DNA of 64,000 nucleotides, from contig VYZI01000130.1 of NCBI GenBank assembly GCA_013397695.1, positions 974,542 to 1,038,541 on the forward strand, read 5' to 3'. Each line of letters begins with the position of its first letter. Positions within the stretch are counted from its first letter, which is position 1. Position numbers and translations under genes: made by a program. The notes under the pieces were generated by a model that was not told the origin of the DNA, did not search any database, and saw only the letters and a program-made list of their open reading frames with translations. The DNA is from Centropus unirufus (taxonomy: Eukaryota > Chordata > Aves > Cuculiformes > Centropidae). Positions 12,377 to 26,800 of the stretch are shown one piece after another.

Positions 12377-15300
12377 TTCAGAGAATCAAATAGCAAATGG
12401 AATTCATACCCCATTATCTCCTTCCACTGAAATTATAGGATGACACATACAAACCCACATATGCGCAAGTGCTCACACATGGACTCATATAAACATTGAT
12501 TGTGAATTACAGCTTATAATATTGATGTCTGCAGCATAGATGTCATCCACTTCAGAACTTGCTCTGATTTTTCATTAAAATTAATGGAGAGAGGGGGATT
12601 TTAAGACATAATTCACTTAATCTTCTTAGGTATCAGTTTTAGGAAGGGTAAATTGTTCTCCCAAATACTAGCTTTTCTTTAGTGATGCCAAAGAGAAACC
12701 AGACAAGCAGCTGAAATGTAAACACATACATTTAGAAAACTCTGCCCACAATAAGTATTAGACTGTTTCATAGAATGTTTCTGTGCTTTTTCATTTAAAA
12801 AAATTGACAAGAACATGGGTATGAATATTAAACAACGTTTAAGATGCCTATTCTCAGTTTTGAATGCACATAAATCAGTTAGGGCTACAGTTTTAAAGGC
12901 TTTTAGACATTTAAAGGTGAGATGGAAATTATGCATTACATGTGTTTTCTTATGTTTCAGCAATAAATAAGAAATATTAATAGCATTGATGATTTAGGAA
13001 GGAAATGTGACAAAGGAATATGAGAAAGAGTCAAGCTATATGAATGAGTTATTTTAGAGATATATTACCCCCAGAAGAGCTATGTCGAATAATATCACCT
13101 TGGCTAGGGGCTAAGATTTTTCCCATGGCCCTACAAATTACTGAATAACTTGCTGTAAATATGCACCTTGGTTTAGTCTGCAGGTTTTGTTCTTTTATAT
13201 CCATAGAATTATGTTGCATTATGTATAGATGAAAAATAATTCACCTCACATATACTCAGTGGTGGGTAGAAAACCGAAAGATATGGCTAACGGTTAACAT
13301 CCTGGCTACAGAAAATTCAATAGGAAAACTCCTATTGAGTTAACTGTGGTGAGATTTTATATTTCATCTTGAATGTCATAAAGCAGCAAATATGTTGGAC
13401 AATATGGATACAGAGAAGAATATATTGTGTCAGGGAGGGGGAAAAAAAGAAAGGGAAAAAGGCCTTCTTTGTTTTCTCATTGGTTTGAATGTCTTTGGGC
13501 TGAAAAGAAAGAGACCGTTATTATAGTAATTAAAGAATAGGAAGAATGAGCAAGAGATGTGTCCTGGGCAACCGAACTAAAAAGACAAAATCTACAAAGT
13601 GGGTATAAGAACCTGTATAGGATAAATGGACAAACACTAAGTTACTGATGTAATTCAATATTTTACCCTCAGTGTTTTCCTTTGCAGCCTGCCTCTTTTC
13701 TGAAGCACAGAACACAGCCTGAGCAGAATCCCTTCTGCTCAGTTTGAGCAGAGCCTCGTTTAAAGAATCTTAATAGAAATTAGAAATAATAGTGCGAAGA
13801 AAAGGAAAGGTAGCTTCGAGCTGATTATTAAGCCAAACTTTTAGGGAGTAAAATCTATTCAAACATGCAATAATCTAATGTTGAAAAAGCACAAGGAATC
13901 ATAGTCCTGGGAGCATTTCAGTATCTGCAGGTGTATTGCTCTATCACCTTCCAGTCTTAATAGCTATGATGTTATGATAGCACTTCTGTTCAGTTTTCTC
14001 TCCTCACTTCTCGTTTGATTTGTGCTGTAACCTAATGTGGCACACAAGATAGCAACTCCTTTGATGATGGCTGGACATGAGCATTTGAAAATGGATCACC
14101 AACTAAATTAGAGGGAACACTGAAAGATTCATTCATCGATATTGGACAGGGAATGATTTTGCTCACATCTACTGCAGTTCTCCTGTGTGACCTTGTACTT
14201 GTCATTGTTTCAGGGACTACACCTGTACTGCTATGCACCACCACTATATCACAGCATTCATGTTTCAGGTTCCCAGTGGGAGCCCAGCATCCTGTGCTAG
14301 GTATTTTGCCTCCCTATACAGTGTACAAGGAGAACTGAACCTACTAAAGTTGTATCCTTAAGAAAGTTGCTGCCCAGAGAAATACTGCTCTGGGTTAGGT
14401 GTTAATTTGCTAAATGCATTATTAATTCCTGTTTAGATGCATTTCCTTCCATTTAGTTTTTACAGCTTAATTCCACTGTTTGGATGTAGGAGCCATAAGC
14501 ACTACTCTCAGAGCTTAGGAAGGTATTCCAAATCAGGTTGCTTTCCATACTAGACTGGTAATAAGAACACTTACCTTACTTATGCTCTGCTTAAAGAAAT
14601 AAGCAGTTGTAAGAAAAGACTGGAAGTCCGTTTTAATTCCTCTTTCTGCTTCCCTGCACAAATCCACAAAGTGTGTAACAAAACCCCACTCAGTTTTTCT
14701 TCATTAATGATCTAATTTATCTGTGTATGATGTAAATTTTAAAGGACCTAGGTTGTTTCTAGCTGTGTGTTTCTGCAATACTTTAGCTCAGTGAGGTTCC
14801 AATTCAGTTAAAACCTGTTGTTACTTTAATGCAAAAAGATCATTTTTCCATGGTGTTCTTTGGCTTATATAAACAGAAACCACATCTCGTGTTTGTTGTT
14901 TCAGTATTTTAGGTTCAGGCAGCTAATCCAGAAATAAAGAGACAGTCTATTGTTTCCTTAATAGACATGTGAGAGGAATTTTACATAGTTTGTTTTGATG
15001 TTTTCTTGCTATTCTTTCTGCCCTGAATGACATTTTCACAATGACCTCAAATATTTGAAATAAAAAATACTTAATGTTCCTTATTTCTAAAGTGTTATTA
15101 GATGTATTTTTGCAATATCCTCAGAGCATCTTTATTTTCAAAAGTGCACGTGGATCAATTGTAATATTATGAAGAGGAGAGAAAATTAAAGCAATTCTTT
15201 TTCTAGGAACACACTGGGTTTTGAACAGTCTGACTGCTTTCCTAACCAGAACTAAAGAAGTCTGAATGGACCTCACCAGAGATTTAATGAACATCTTTCC

Positions 15301-17519
15301 TGTTGGTGTCATTCTCTTCCTCTTTCCTCAGCTTTAATCTCTTCCTTTCTCTCTGTGTGGCAGATGGCATTATGCTGATGAAGAAAAGGCATGTCTGGTT
15401 CTCAACAGCTTGTGCCAGCAAACCAGCAGTGCCTTTTCCTGTAACAATTATTTGATGTAAAGAAAAGAATAGAAGATAATTATTTTTTAAAAGGAAAAGA
15501 ACTTGAAATGCATCTATGAAACATGCTCTTGAAGGACGTATGTACTGCTAACGTACTGTGATGCCTGTGTCCTTCTAAACCCTTCCACTGGTTGAACCAC
15601 TGATTGATTCTGTAGGGCCGTGAGTGGATGCATTATAGACAATAACTGTGGCACATTGTAGATTTATTCTGATCAGATAGTGTATACCAGAACTTTTAAT
15701 GTCTCAAGGAAATAATGAAAAGCTGCAGGGTAGTACATGTTTAACACAAATTATGAAGCAAATTATTAGGTCAAAAAAAGCCTAGTTTTGTATAAAAAAG
15801 TAAAGGCTTTACTTTGCTTTAATAGTAAACAATGAACTTAAAGCCAATGAGTCTTGTGCAGGAGACTGTTATTGGCCACCATTATTATCTGGATGTTGTT
15901 GAATGTCAAGTAACATGACATAGCGAACGCAACCTCATATATTTTTCATTAGAGGAATAACAATTTTCGTATTTGGTTCTAATGAATTGACTTATAGAAA
16001 AATTATCTCTTGTTCTATACTTTAAGAACAAATTTAAAAGCGCACCAAAATTTACTTTAGACACTGACAAATAGCAACTTTGATGATTTAAGTTTTGTTC
16101 CTCTGTACTGGGCATTTTTTATAAAGAAAACCTTATGCCATGCTTTTATGGACAACGTGTTCAATTTTCAGAACAGTCATTTGATGCGTGGATAAAAGCT
16201 CCCTAAAAATAATAATAAACAATAAAATATTATCTTCCAGAAAATGAACCTTTAACATATTACATTTTGTATTATGGACCATTAATAGTTATTTTGAGGT
16301 ATCATTTCCAACCTATGGTAACCAATATACAGAAAGAAGCAATGTTTTATGTTTATACCAAAATGTCATATTTATTTAGCTTATTTTATTACAAAGGATT
16401 CTCATGCTATTTAAAGCCCAATATCAATGCTGGATTTTCAAGTCTGAAGAGTCTGATGCTGAAAACTGTAGTAGGAACTGAGGAATAAATCATGTTTCCG
16501 AAATGGGCTTGACACAATACCATCTAATAGCTAGTTTTTATGTTCTATTGACTTCTAAACGATGCAGTGTTGAGCCACCCAAATGGTGCCTGATAACTCT
16601 CCAATAGAGAGGACTATAAATTTCTGGAGTGTTTCAGCTCATAAAGGCCTTATGCTGCTTTAAATAGCAGGAGACTATGGTTATGGTGTTTTGTGGTGGC
16701 CATGATATTTTGATGTGGCTATGGTATTTCATCATGAAAAAATGTAACGCATGTATACAGTTCCTTAGCTGATTCTCTCTTTTATGAAAACAAAGAGCCA
16801 AACCCAATAACGAACAAAAAAACCCCAACCCAAACAACAAAAAATCCACAACAGACCCATATCCTCAGATTTTAATCATCTCAGATGACCAAGATTTCAG
16901 TTTTACATCTCACCCAAAGATTGATTATGCTCTTGCCACATTCACATGCCAGAAGTATACTGTATTGATTGAACGTCTATGGCTTTTAGCAGTTAATAAA
17001 TCCCAAGTTAGTGTTTACTTGCTTACAAGAGAGAGACACACAATAGCATTGCATATATTAATTGCACTTCAGAAATTAAATGTTGGTAACATATTGGAAA
17101 GTTGAATCTATTTTCATTAATGCACGAGGTTGACAGAAATTTTGTTAACAAAGTTCAGAAAAATGTCTTCCTTGTGCCTGAGATGTTCATAAAAATAAAT
17201 TAGTCTGTGAAGACATAGTATACTTTGGGGAATTCTTACACCTGTAATTGTACTAGTATGCAAAGCAAGCCAAAAAGTTTGCTGAAATGGTTCACAATTA
17301 ACTAGATTTCAAATACCAACAAATGTTTTACATATACATAATTTATTGGTTTAGGTTGACCATGACTTACAAAGACAGCAATTCAGAGCAGAGAATGTTT
17401 ATCCTTAGTTTTCTTCTGTGTTGTGAATGAGATCACTTATTTTTAACTACATGGTCTCTGACCATAGGCAGTACAACCCAAAGAAATGGTGTTCTCTGGT
17501 GCTGAATACAACTCTACAT
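12377..17519. other. Unique AT-rich non-coding sequence
   Basis: About 5 kb without a recognisable gene or transposon. A purine-rich patch lies at about 13431-13462. Reverse and forward open frames of up to 94 codons occur but have no family similarity that I can see. Confidence 0.65.
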
Positions 17520-17803
17520 CTACCTGAAAGGAGATTGTAGTGAGATGAGTGGTCTCATCTTTCAAGTTGCATCATGGGAGGTTTAGGTTGAATATTAGGA
17601 AAAATTTCTTTACTGAAAGAACGATGAAGCACTGGAACAGGCTGCCCAGGGAAGTCATTGAGTCAACATCCCTGGAGGTATACAACAAACATGTCGATAT
17701 GACACTTTGGACATGGTTTTGTAGGCAAGATGGTGTTGGGATAATGGTTGGACTTGATGATCTTAGAGGTTTTTTTCCAACCTTAATGGTTCTATGAGTC
17801 TGT
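17520..17803 (+). mobile_element. CR1 retrotransposon, 3' end with ORF2 tail
   Basis: Forward CR1 fragment covering the last part of ORF2 and the short 3' UTR. It opens at the family's 'tacctgaaaggag' motif and passes through 'ggaacaggctgcccagggaa' and 'gttggacttgatgatctta'. It ends in a degraded terminal repeat ('ggttctatgagtctgtg', about 17787-17803). Relative to the usual CR1 layout, the stretch between the 'gtagtgag' and 'aagttgca' motifs is shortened. The copy is 5'-truncated and cannot move by itself. Confidence 0.93.
17549..17671 (+). pseudogene. CR1 ORF2 C-terminal remnant
   Basis: The forward frame from 17549 includes residues NIRKNFFTER and HWNRLPREVIES (about 17585-17659). These match the conserved extreme C-terminus of the CR1 ORF2 protein (endonuclease/reverse transcriptase), beyond the polymerase domain. 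Similarity fades after about 17671, where the family continues with an LRDMV-like ending. The catalytic domains are absent because the copy is 5'-truncated, so it has no enzyme activity. Confidence 0.85.
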
Positions 17804-20800
17804 GAAATGAAAAGAGGCTGGTTATTACATCACAATGAAATGTTCTGTGGAATATTTGATCCTGTGCTTTGACATCAATAGTGAGGTTGAGAATGGTATT
17901 TGCATTAAGCTACAGGAAATGCCTTCCAACAATCTGCATCTTTGTTTCAGAATGAGATAAAATAATTTCAGGAAGAAAATAGGTGGATCATTTGCTAAGC
18001 AGCTTCTTACCTGAAGGCTACTATTAGGAATCTTAGTCCACAGGGATGGAGTTATCAATTTAAAAGTTGAGCATCCAGAGTAAGGTCATCTGTGAGACTC
18101 TTTTTATAGACAACACGTATCTTGGACAATTATTCATTCCCCTCTGAAACAGGCACATAAGAAAGGTGATCTGGATTACATCAACTGATATGCCCTTCTC
18201 TTTGTCTTAAAAAACTGTAGGGGGAGCTTAAATGGCTAATGGGGCACGTGTCTACTTTGACTCAACTACTCTTCAGAGAGATGACTTTCCTCCTGACATG
18301 GGTCATTGTTTGATAAGTTATTGTAATATTTCTTGCAACATATTGCAAGACACATTATTCCACAAAACTGGCAGAGGATTCAGTGACTTCCAGTGATCTA
18401 AGCAGGTGGGCATCGTCTCTTTTGACAATGCTCTGACTCGGGTATAGTGTCCTCCTATCCTTTATCCTCCTTTCATTACTTCCTTTAGGGGAAAATAAAA
18501 AATGGAAGCAAAAATAATATAGTCCTTTAATTAACTTGGAGATCAAATTTTAAGAAGTCAAACAGCTGACACAGAGAAGTAAATTCAGATGATCAGGTTA
18601 CTGGGAGTCAAATAGACGTAGGGTCACATGAAACAGACCAGCACTGGGATTGACCCATCATGGAGAGTATCCTAAATTTATGTTGATATAAAAAATTATC
18701 AAAGCTGATTTTTCTGTACTACCATACAAGAAAATATTGGGTCATAACCTCAACATCAAGAAGCACTTTTTTACACTACCTTCAACTAGCATTTATTTTT
18801 GGACACATGTGAAGTACCTGACCAAGACAGCAAATTATTATTCCTAACAATACCAAAGATAAAACAAAAACCCCATTTAAATATTGAGGGATTTTTTTCT
18901 ATTATGAATGAGAAAACAACTGAAGCAAAGAGGTGCAGGCAGAATAGGAAGAAAACACAAATAGTAAATTTATTAATTTTTCTTAGAAAATAGGGTATAT
19001 GTAATGGTGGAAAAAAAACATAAAAAAATTATATGTTAGAAAAAAATTTTTAATTCTCATAAAACATTTAGGTCTGGAGAAAAATGTTACAGACCTCTAA
19101 GAATGCTCAGGCTATTTAAGTTATCTACAGGAATGATGGAAGTTGGTTTGATCACACTATGTATGTTCTTTCAAAGTGAGAAAATGGAAGTTACTGAAGA
19201 GCTTTTAAATGCTGGAGTCACAACAAAAGCCAATGGCTTGAAACTGGAACTGATCAGTTTTTAATTTAATGTGAAACACTTTTATAACATGAAATTTAAG
19301 AACGAAAATATGTGAGTAGAATTTTTGAACTTCTAAATGCCAACTGTATATTTGACATTGTCTCAGGTGCTGAGGAAAAAAATACAAAATTACAGCCTAA
19401 TTAATGACAGAAACCCTTGCATTAACAAGGTTACATGGAAGAATATCGACAACCACAGTGAACTGTCATCTACTTTCTTGCCCTCTACCCACTGTCCTAA
19501 AATGAATGAAAAAAAAAGATTCTGGTAGCAGTCTAGAATAGCTTAATGGTTTAGGCTGTTTTGGTTTTTTTTACATATAAGAGATTAAATTAGCTTAATT
19601 TCCGTCCATTCAGCACCTTTGAAGAGATTTTAGCAGCATAATGGCAGAATGCCAGTTCATAACATCCTAAATAAGTGGAAAAAATTGCTTGCTGAAAGTA
19701 CCTCCCCTTCTCTTCAGCTCACTAAAATTAGCTTTCCAGTTTCAAAAAGCTGAAATAAGGTGGGATAAATCCCATCATAAAAAGAATTCAGTGGAAAATA
19801 ATCCACGAGAAAGGGTATGCTTTGTGAAAAAACTACTTACCATCATCCATTTGGTGTAATTATACTTTGCTTTTCAAACTGTAATGAACAGTCATTCATA
19901 TAAATGGTGAGTTAAAAACATGACTAATTTAGTTACTGTTATTTCCTTTGGCATTCATTTTGATATGCATTGTTAAAATCTTGGTATATTAACTGCATTG
20001 ACTTTGCATCTTTAGTTAGCTGGCTACTTACCTTCCAGCATTTTATTAGATTTGGAAACATTCATGCTTGGAGACATTCAGTGCAGAAGTACCTCTTCCT
20101 TTCTGATATTTTGTCCTTCATTCCACTTCTTAGCAACCAAACTCCCATAAAGAGTATTATGAGAGGGACTTGCCGTCACAAACTCCTCTGAGTACCAAAT
20201 AGAGGAATGCAGAAGTATGAAGATGCAGAAACATACAGATGTTTTGCTTATCCTTCCTAAAGCTGGGGACAAAGCCAAAAAACAAACCCAGCTGGGTTTC
20301 ACAGGAAGGGTTTGCTTTGGGAAACAAAAGGTCTTTAAACAGTTCACAGGTGGAGTGTTTAATACAAAGAGGGAACAAGTTGGTTAAAAAACTGAAAAGT
20401 GTTACCTCTTGGTTTACATAAACACATTCCTCCCTAGTGGGGTTGGAACTAAGAAAAATTTCTTGCCTCAACCACATCTGGCACATGCTCATATGAGAAG
20501 TTATGGTGTTGGGCTGCAGAGAGGCTAAGAGAGGATGTGCTGAGAGAGGATGGATGGGAAGTACACAGAAAGATAAGGCTACTGTGGAATGTTCTGTTGG
20601 ATGCTGTTCCTACAATTCTGGTACAATGAATGAGTATATTTTAATGACACAGGAATCAAAATGTAAAGGGTACTGAAGACTTGACACCTTTTTAGTATCA
20701 CAGAATGCTACTGGAAAGGATTTTCTTTAATCTTTTCACTTCCTGAAGTCTTAGCTTTAAATAGTTAAGAAAAAGATTATTTTCTTATATATTTTTGTTT

Positions 20801-23800
20801 CCCTACCTGAAATTTCTACACCTCACTCCTCTGTCTTCTTGCTACCTTTTGTAGCAGTGTGTTTAATTATATTTATTACAAGTCTGTCTGTTTAGCTATC
20901 ATGTATTAGAGACATCTGAAAGGTGGCTTTGAACCAGATACTTTCTGTGGCTGTTAGAAAGATAGCCATGGCAACATAAAGCTTGCTGTAGACTTTAAAG
21001 TATGCCCTCAAGATAGGAAGGAGGACAACATAATAAATCTTGACTACTTTCCAGATTTGAGTCAGAATAGTTGTTAATTTTTCTGTTTATACATTTTCAC
21101 TCTGCTAGAGTCACTTGTAATTCCTATTTACAAAGATGTGACAACTTTGCGACTAAACATTGAAATATATACCCGGCTTTCCTAAATTTAGGTTGTCAGG
21201 ATGCAGTAGATGTCACTAGCTATCTTCTGCCATGCAGCCTCACAGGCATTCTCAATCTTATCCGCTATGTGTCTTAGCCTGATCTGCATAAAGTTAGAAA
21301 AACTGCCTCCGAGAGGTTCTTTTTTTATTCCTCATTCCCCATATGATTTGTGAGTCATTTGTGTATCACCAAAGAGTACCTCCACCATACTTCTGGAATG
21401 TCTTCAGTGGGTACCTGGTGCTTCCTTTTCCTCTTCTTCAACATTCTCCAGGTTTTCTAATTGCTTTAGACTCCCTTTCCTTTTTAGGGTAAAGTGAGTT
21501 TAAACTAAAATCTCTCTTATGTGATAAAGAAGGAAATAATTCTAGATGTTAAAATAGGTTGTCAGAAACGTTGACAAGTGTAGATAGAATGTGATTTATG
21601 GACCTTTAACTTTTTAAATTAAAATCTTATGTCCTTAGGTAATACAGTAGTGCTGGTGTGCATTGAATTCTTGCACTGCATTCCAAATTATCTATAGCAC
21701 ATTAATTTACCATAGATCTGTTTCAGTTGTTTGAGTAAAATGGACAAGATAAATTGAATTAGTCAGAAGTATAAGATTGTGGGGAAAATTAAAGTCCATG
21801 AAGAATGTCAGATGTAAGAATTAACTGCTACCACTTTAAGTGTTACTTGTAAAACAGAGTCTCTGGGAGACGTATTTGAATTTGGATACTATTTGGCTGG
21901 CTGATACAGTGGATATTCTGTTCAAGGATACATAGTTTAGGGAATATATAGCATAGTTTTTTTTTCAGCATGTCTCAAGTTAGAGAAGGAAATTTCAGAA
22001 CTAAGCAGTCTCATAAATTGAGCCAATAGCCCATTAGACTTGTATCCTGCTACCCTTGTTACAGAATTCAGAATAGTTCAGAAACCTCATAAAATTCAAT
22101 TATGCAATAACCTCTCCACAAAAGTTTCCTTTCTTATCACAATTAATTTTGGATTTCCTTATGTCCTGAAGGATCACAAATTCAAAACTCTTGATTCTTT
22201 CAAATTTTAACTTCTTCAAATTCAAATCAAAGTTCCAGTTTCAAATATTCTGTGCTTGTGCAGTCTGGACATATACATTGCAAAATACGTGAGTGGCTCC
22301 TCTTGATATTTCTGCCTGAAATGTGGTCAGTAGAAAGCACTTAAACTACTGGAAGGCTTTTTTTGAGTATAATTTTTAGCTTGGGGGGATCAATCATTTT
22401 GATAATACATATCCAGGGAAAGTAAAGTTTATTCAAAATTATTTCAGGACCTGGTACACTGGTTGAAATTAAATTTTAACCAAAGAATTATAAATCATGT
22501 TGTAGTAAGGACAGAAAATACCTATCAAGTTTTTTTTTTATTATTATTATTTTTTATTGGACCTGATCTACAGTGATTTTTGGGGCTTTTCAGAGAAAAA
22601 ATGTTATGAAAATCAAAACAGATAAAAGGCAGTCATACAGATTAAGATACATTTTTGGGCTTTTGGGAATTCAAAAGTTCCTCTCAAGCTTTTCTATTTT
22701 GATGCCTAACTAGTTATAGATGAAAGTTTAAATTCTTTTACAGATTAGAAACAGATAAAGCAGTAAAATGAAATAAAGGAAGAAAAATTAAAAAGGTCAC
22801 AGCTGGGTATCTGAGGATTACAGCCAAGGCTACATTATTGACCATGCATTATTAGACACCTGAACAAGCAAAAGAGAGCTTAGGCTTTCTTCATATGGAG
22901 CACTTATAAAGGCATTTCACATGTTAGGTGTGTGAAATGGCTTTCCAGAAGTACTTATCTTTTAAATTCTACTGGAGGAATTCAGGTAATTAGGTTCCTA
23001 ACTTAGACCTCGCCAGTGCACCATATGAACTGAAGTTAGTGTTATTTATCTGAATTGATCCTCTAGTCTAATTGGATTGTTCTTCCCCATTTATTCGCTA
23101 TGGAACAACTACACCAGCAGTATCATCAGGAGTAGTGACCTATCATGATACATAGTTCATTGTCTCCAAAGACAGGTAAGAAAAACACAAATAAAGATAA
23201 TTATTTCCAGTATTTCCATAGTTTAGTGGGAAGAAAGCAGAACAACTCTGCTGAAAGAAACCCAAAGATTTCTGGAAAAAAAAAGGCCATGTCTAGCATT
23301 TAACCTTTTTTGCAGCTCTTTTTGAAGCCAAATAGAAAGCATTTCATTGTGAGCATGTAATCCTCAATGTGACACGTATTACAGAACAGGATGGAGATAG
23401 ATGACAAATGCAAGAAATAGTTTGGGAGTGAGCTCAGGAGCTACTGGTATACATACATCACGCAACATTCTTCTGTGACATCTGAATCCTTACACACTTG
23501 TCAGTTCAGCATCGTTTACTAGTGAGGTGCTTTATTATGTTAGTGTTGGTCTCCTTGACATGCCTCTGGGAGAACTGAGGGTATAATGTTTGTTATCTAA
23601 AGTAACTCCAGAAGCTGCACCATTGGGAGACCTGCAAGCTAATTTCTTTAAGTACAGTGTCTAATGCATTTATGACGTAAAAGCTTGTTAAATAACACTC
23701 TCTACATTCTCCTCAATCTTTTTTGGAGTTAAATGGAGAGAATTGTGCCTTTTAGAGCTAGACTTTTATAAAGGTCTTAAAGGGGCCCAAATATTGGTCT

Positions 23801-26800
23801 CTGTGTCTTGATTGACTTGGGTACATCTGTGTGTGCAAGTAGAGCTTGCCATTTTGCAAGCATTGAGCTTCACCCAAGTTCATCCAAGAGCTGAATTCTG
23901 TCACTTATCAACTCTCCATGACTGAAATGTTGGAGAAAAGATAGCCAAATTGTGTAAAACAGCATGAAAACTGAAACACAGCCTCAAATAAAATGTTTTT
24001 GTTTAGGTTGGGAATTGTAAATAAGTGTACATACATAAAGACACAAACACACAAAACCAGGCCTATGCAACAACAACAAAAGATGGAAGTCTGTTAGAGG
24101 AATATTGGTAGGTTTGCTTTATAAACTTTTTGATTAAATTCAAATTTATGCGAACAGTCTTATTTGGGGTCCTCAAATGCATCTACTTTCTTCTCTGACT
24201 TTCTAAGGAATATAGGTTATAGGAGTAGTGTCTCACTAGAGGACTAATATATAGGTATAAATCTAAATTAAACGAACTGTATCTCTATCAGCTACCAAGG
24301 ATCTAACTATATATATATATATTTCTAAAAAATCTGGAAGATGAAACACCTGACTGTGCTTCAGCAATCACATAAACTTAAATGCAAGAATTATCTCTAT
24401 TACAGAAATATATTTTCTCAGGTATTCTATATCTAATTCCATTTACTTACAATATAAGCAATTAAAACTATCATCTACTTCAAAAATCTCCTCCTAACCT
24501 CACATTATTCTGGTTCCTTTTCATCCATGTCTTTTCACATGAATGTATCTACATTTTCAATGCTGAAAGGAAGAAAAAGATTCAGCTTGGGAGTTGTATT
24601 GGGAAAGATTTCTTTCTACAGCAGATGAGAACTCTCACTTCAAGAGCTGGTTTACAAAATTTGAGTGTATGTGCCAAGGTGGTCCAGGCTGTGAGAGCAG
24701 GAAATAGGTTCAGGGGAGCTCTGCTTTGTTATAGTGTCCTTTCTCTCACAAAATGGCATTTTCCGTAAGAACGGCAGTAGTTAGTGCAGAGACCACCATC
24801 TTTCTATCGGAAATGGTATCCCTCTGTGAGTGTTTATATTCAGAATCTCTCCCTTTTACATGGTCTGAGTGGAACAAAAGAACGAGATCTCAACGCAGAA
24901 TTTGGCTGCTTGTCTGCTGAGCTACCTCAATCCTAGTATGTACATGTTCAGAATATAATGTCTATTATCAGCCAGGGTTAGGCACGCTTTTCTCTTCATC
25001 TAAATCTAAAAATGCTGAAAACATCTTGAGAAATGTTTTGCTATTTTACTTTTGGTTCAGAAATTATGCATTGCTTGGATTTGTGTACTGACAGATAATG
25101 AGGGAACATCACACACTGTATGATAACAATAACACTGAAGTAATGTGAGAAAGTCATTTATCTTTCTGTTTCCACTCTGCCTGTGAGAATCTGAAAATCA
25201 CTAACATTTCCATTTAAATAAATATTTTGGTGGGAAACATTCATTTGAATATAAAGGACTGAAGAGTTCAGCTATTGATGATATACAGAGAAGTTAGATG
25301 GAGGGAGAAGAAAGAGATGGAGTACTGCTACTTATCAGCAATATAAACTACATCTTTTGAATGTTTTGTCAGCATTAAAATACCTTCTGTTTATTGATAA
25401 TCTCTTTGCCAGACGTATTTTCTAAGTCTATTGCTCAGAAATGGTATTTCTTATTTTCCATGTTTCACTCTCTTCCCCCTTTCAATTCTAAATTGCCTAG
25501 CAGCTTGGAGGAATCTGTCAGAAATTTCATTAAAGCTTCAATATTTGCCTGTACAGGTAGAACTAATTAAATTTAGAAGAATTATTAGGAAAGTGTATTT
25601 TCCTTTCGCCCTTCCTAATGTTGATATAGGAATTAATAGTAATTGATTACAATCTGTGCCCCAATTACACTGAAAATGTCTAACTCCAAGAATTCATCTA
25701 GTTCGAGCACTTAAAGAATGTGTGAAGAGTAAAGGATATTTGGATCCCTTCTTAAAGGTCACAAGTCATATTAAAAATAGATTTGTCCCTTGTGGCTTTA
25801 TGTGCTTAAGTTAGTGTGAAATTAACAGGGGCCTTGATCCTGTCAAGCACTTCCATGGATGTGCATAATATATAGGAAGGAGAAGAGGAAAGGTGGGAGT
25901 CTTCAGGTTTCATATTGGGGGTTTTTCAATAATTGGGAATATCTCTCCTCAGGGAGGTACCTGACTTTCTGGACAATTCTTCTTAATGGTCTCAAGACCT
26001 GGGATGACTTCGGGAGCCAGCAATTTGTTTTTACTGCTACTCATGAACTACTGACAAGGGGCTTTGTTCCAGGTAAACAAAACAATTGATTTGACCTTAA
26101 CCTGAATTCTGTTCATTTCCAGGTCTGGAAAAAGCAGATAAACAGAAAAAGGATGCTCAACTCCTTCCTTTTTCACTGTTTGATAAATGTAATTGTTGTT
26201 TCTTTCTTTTTTTACTTTTTAAGTCTAGACGTGAAACATTATTCAGAAAAGTGACAGATAGTAAAAAACCCTAATGACTGCTTTGATTTGGAGACTGAGA
26301 GAAGTCAGTCAAGGACTGCATGTAAATTGATGGTCGAAATTAGACAGCCTAGTATACTTGATTACCATACCATTCTTCTCTACTCCGAAATTCTTAGGCT
26401 AGAATTATTATATTTTTGTTGGGTTCCAGTCTCATAATCTTTTTGGTTCTGTGGTCCCAGCCTGCCAAAGCTATAACACTATCCTATCTGATCTCACTTT
26501 GCAAGGGGAGCATCACTAATTTGTTGTGGTGAGGCAGTCCTTCAAAGTTAAACATGCTTTACCACTTCATCCCAGCAATCTCAGCTCTGCTAATACGGTC
26601 TTGGCCTGCTAAATTAAAGTGTGCCTTTGAAGCTTATGTTGAATTTACAGGCTTAAGGTAAAAAACACATGAGCAGCTGGTCATTTCCCTACCATTTTGT
26701 AGCAAATTCTATTTTATTTTAGGCTGAACTCCTAGTTGAGCATAATTTCCCTGATATCTAGGGACACTGTTTTTTCACTGAGGTACTCAATTACTCTGCA

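Noticed and set aside
18715..18790. Weak CR1-like wording
   Set aside because: Too short and without the terminal repeat, so not separable from chance.
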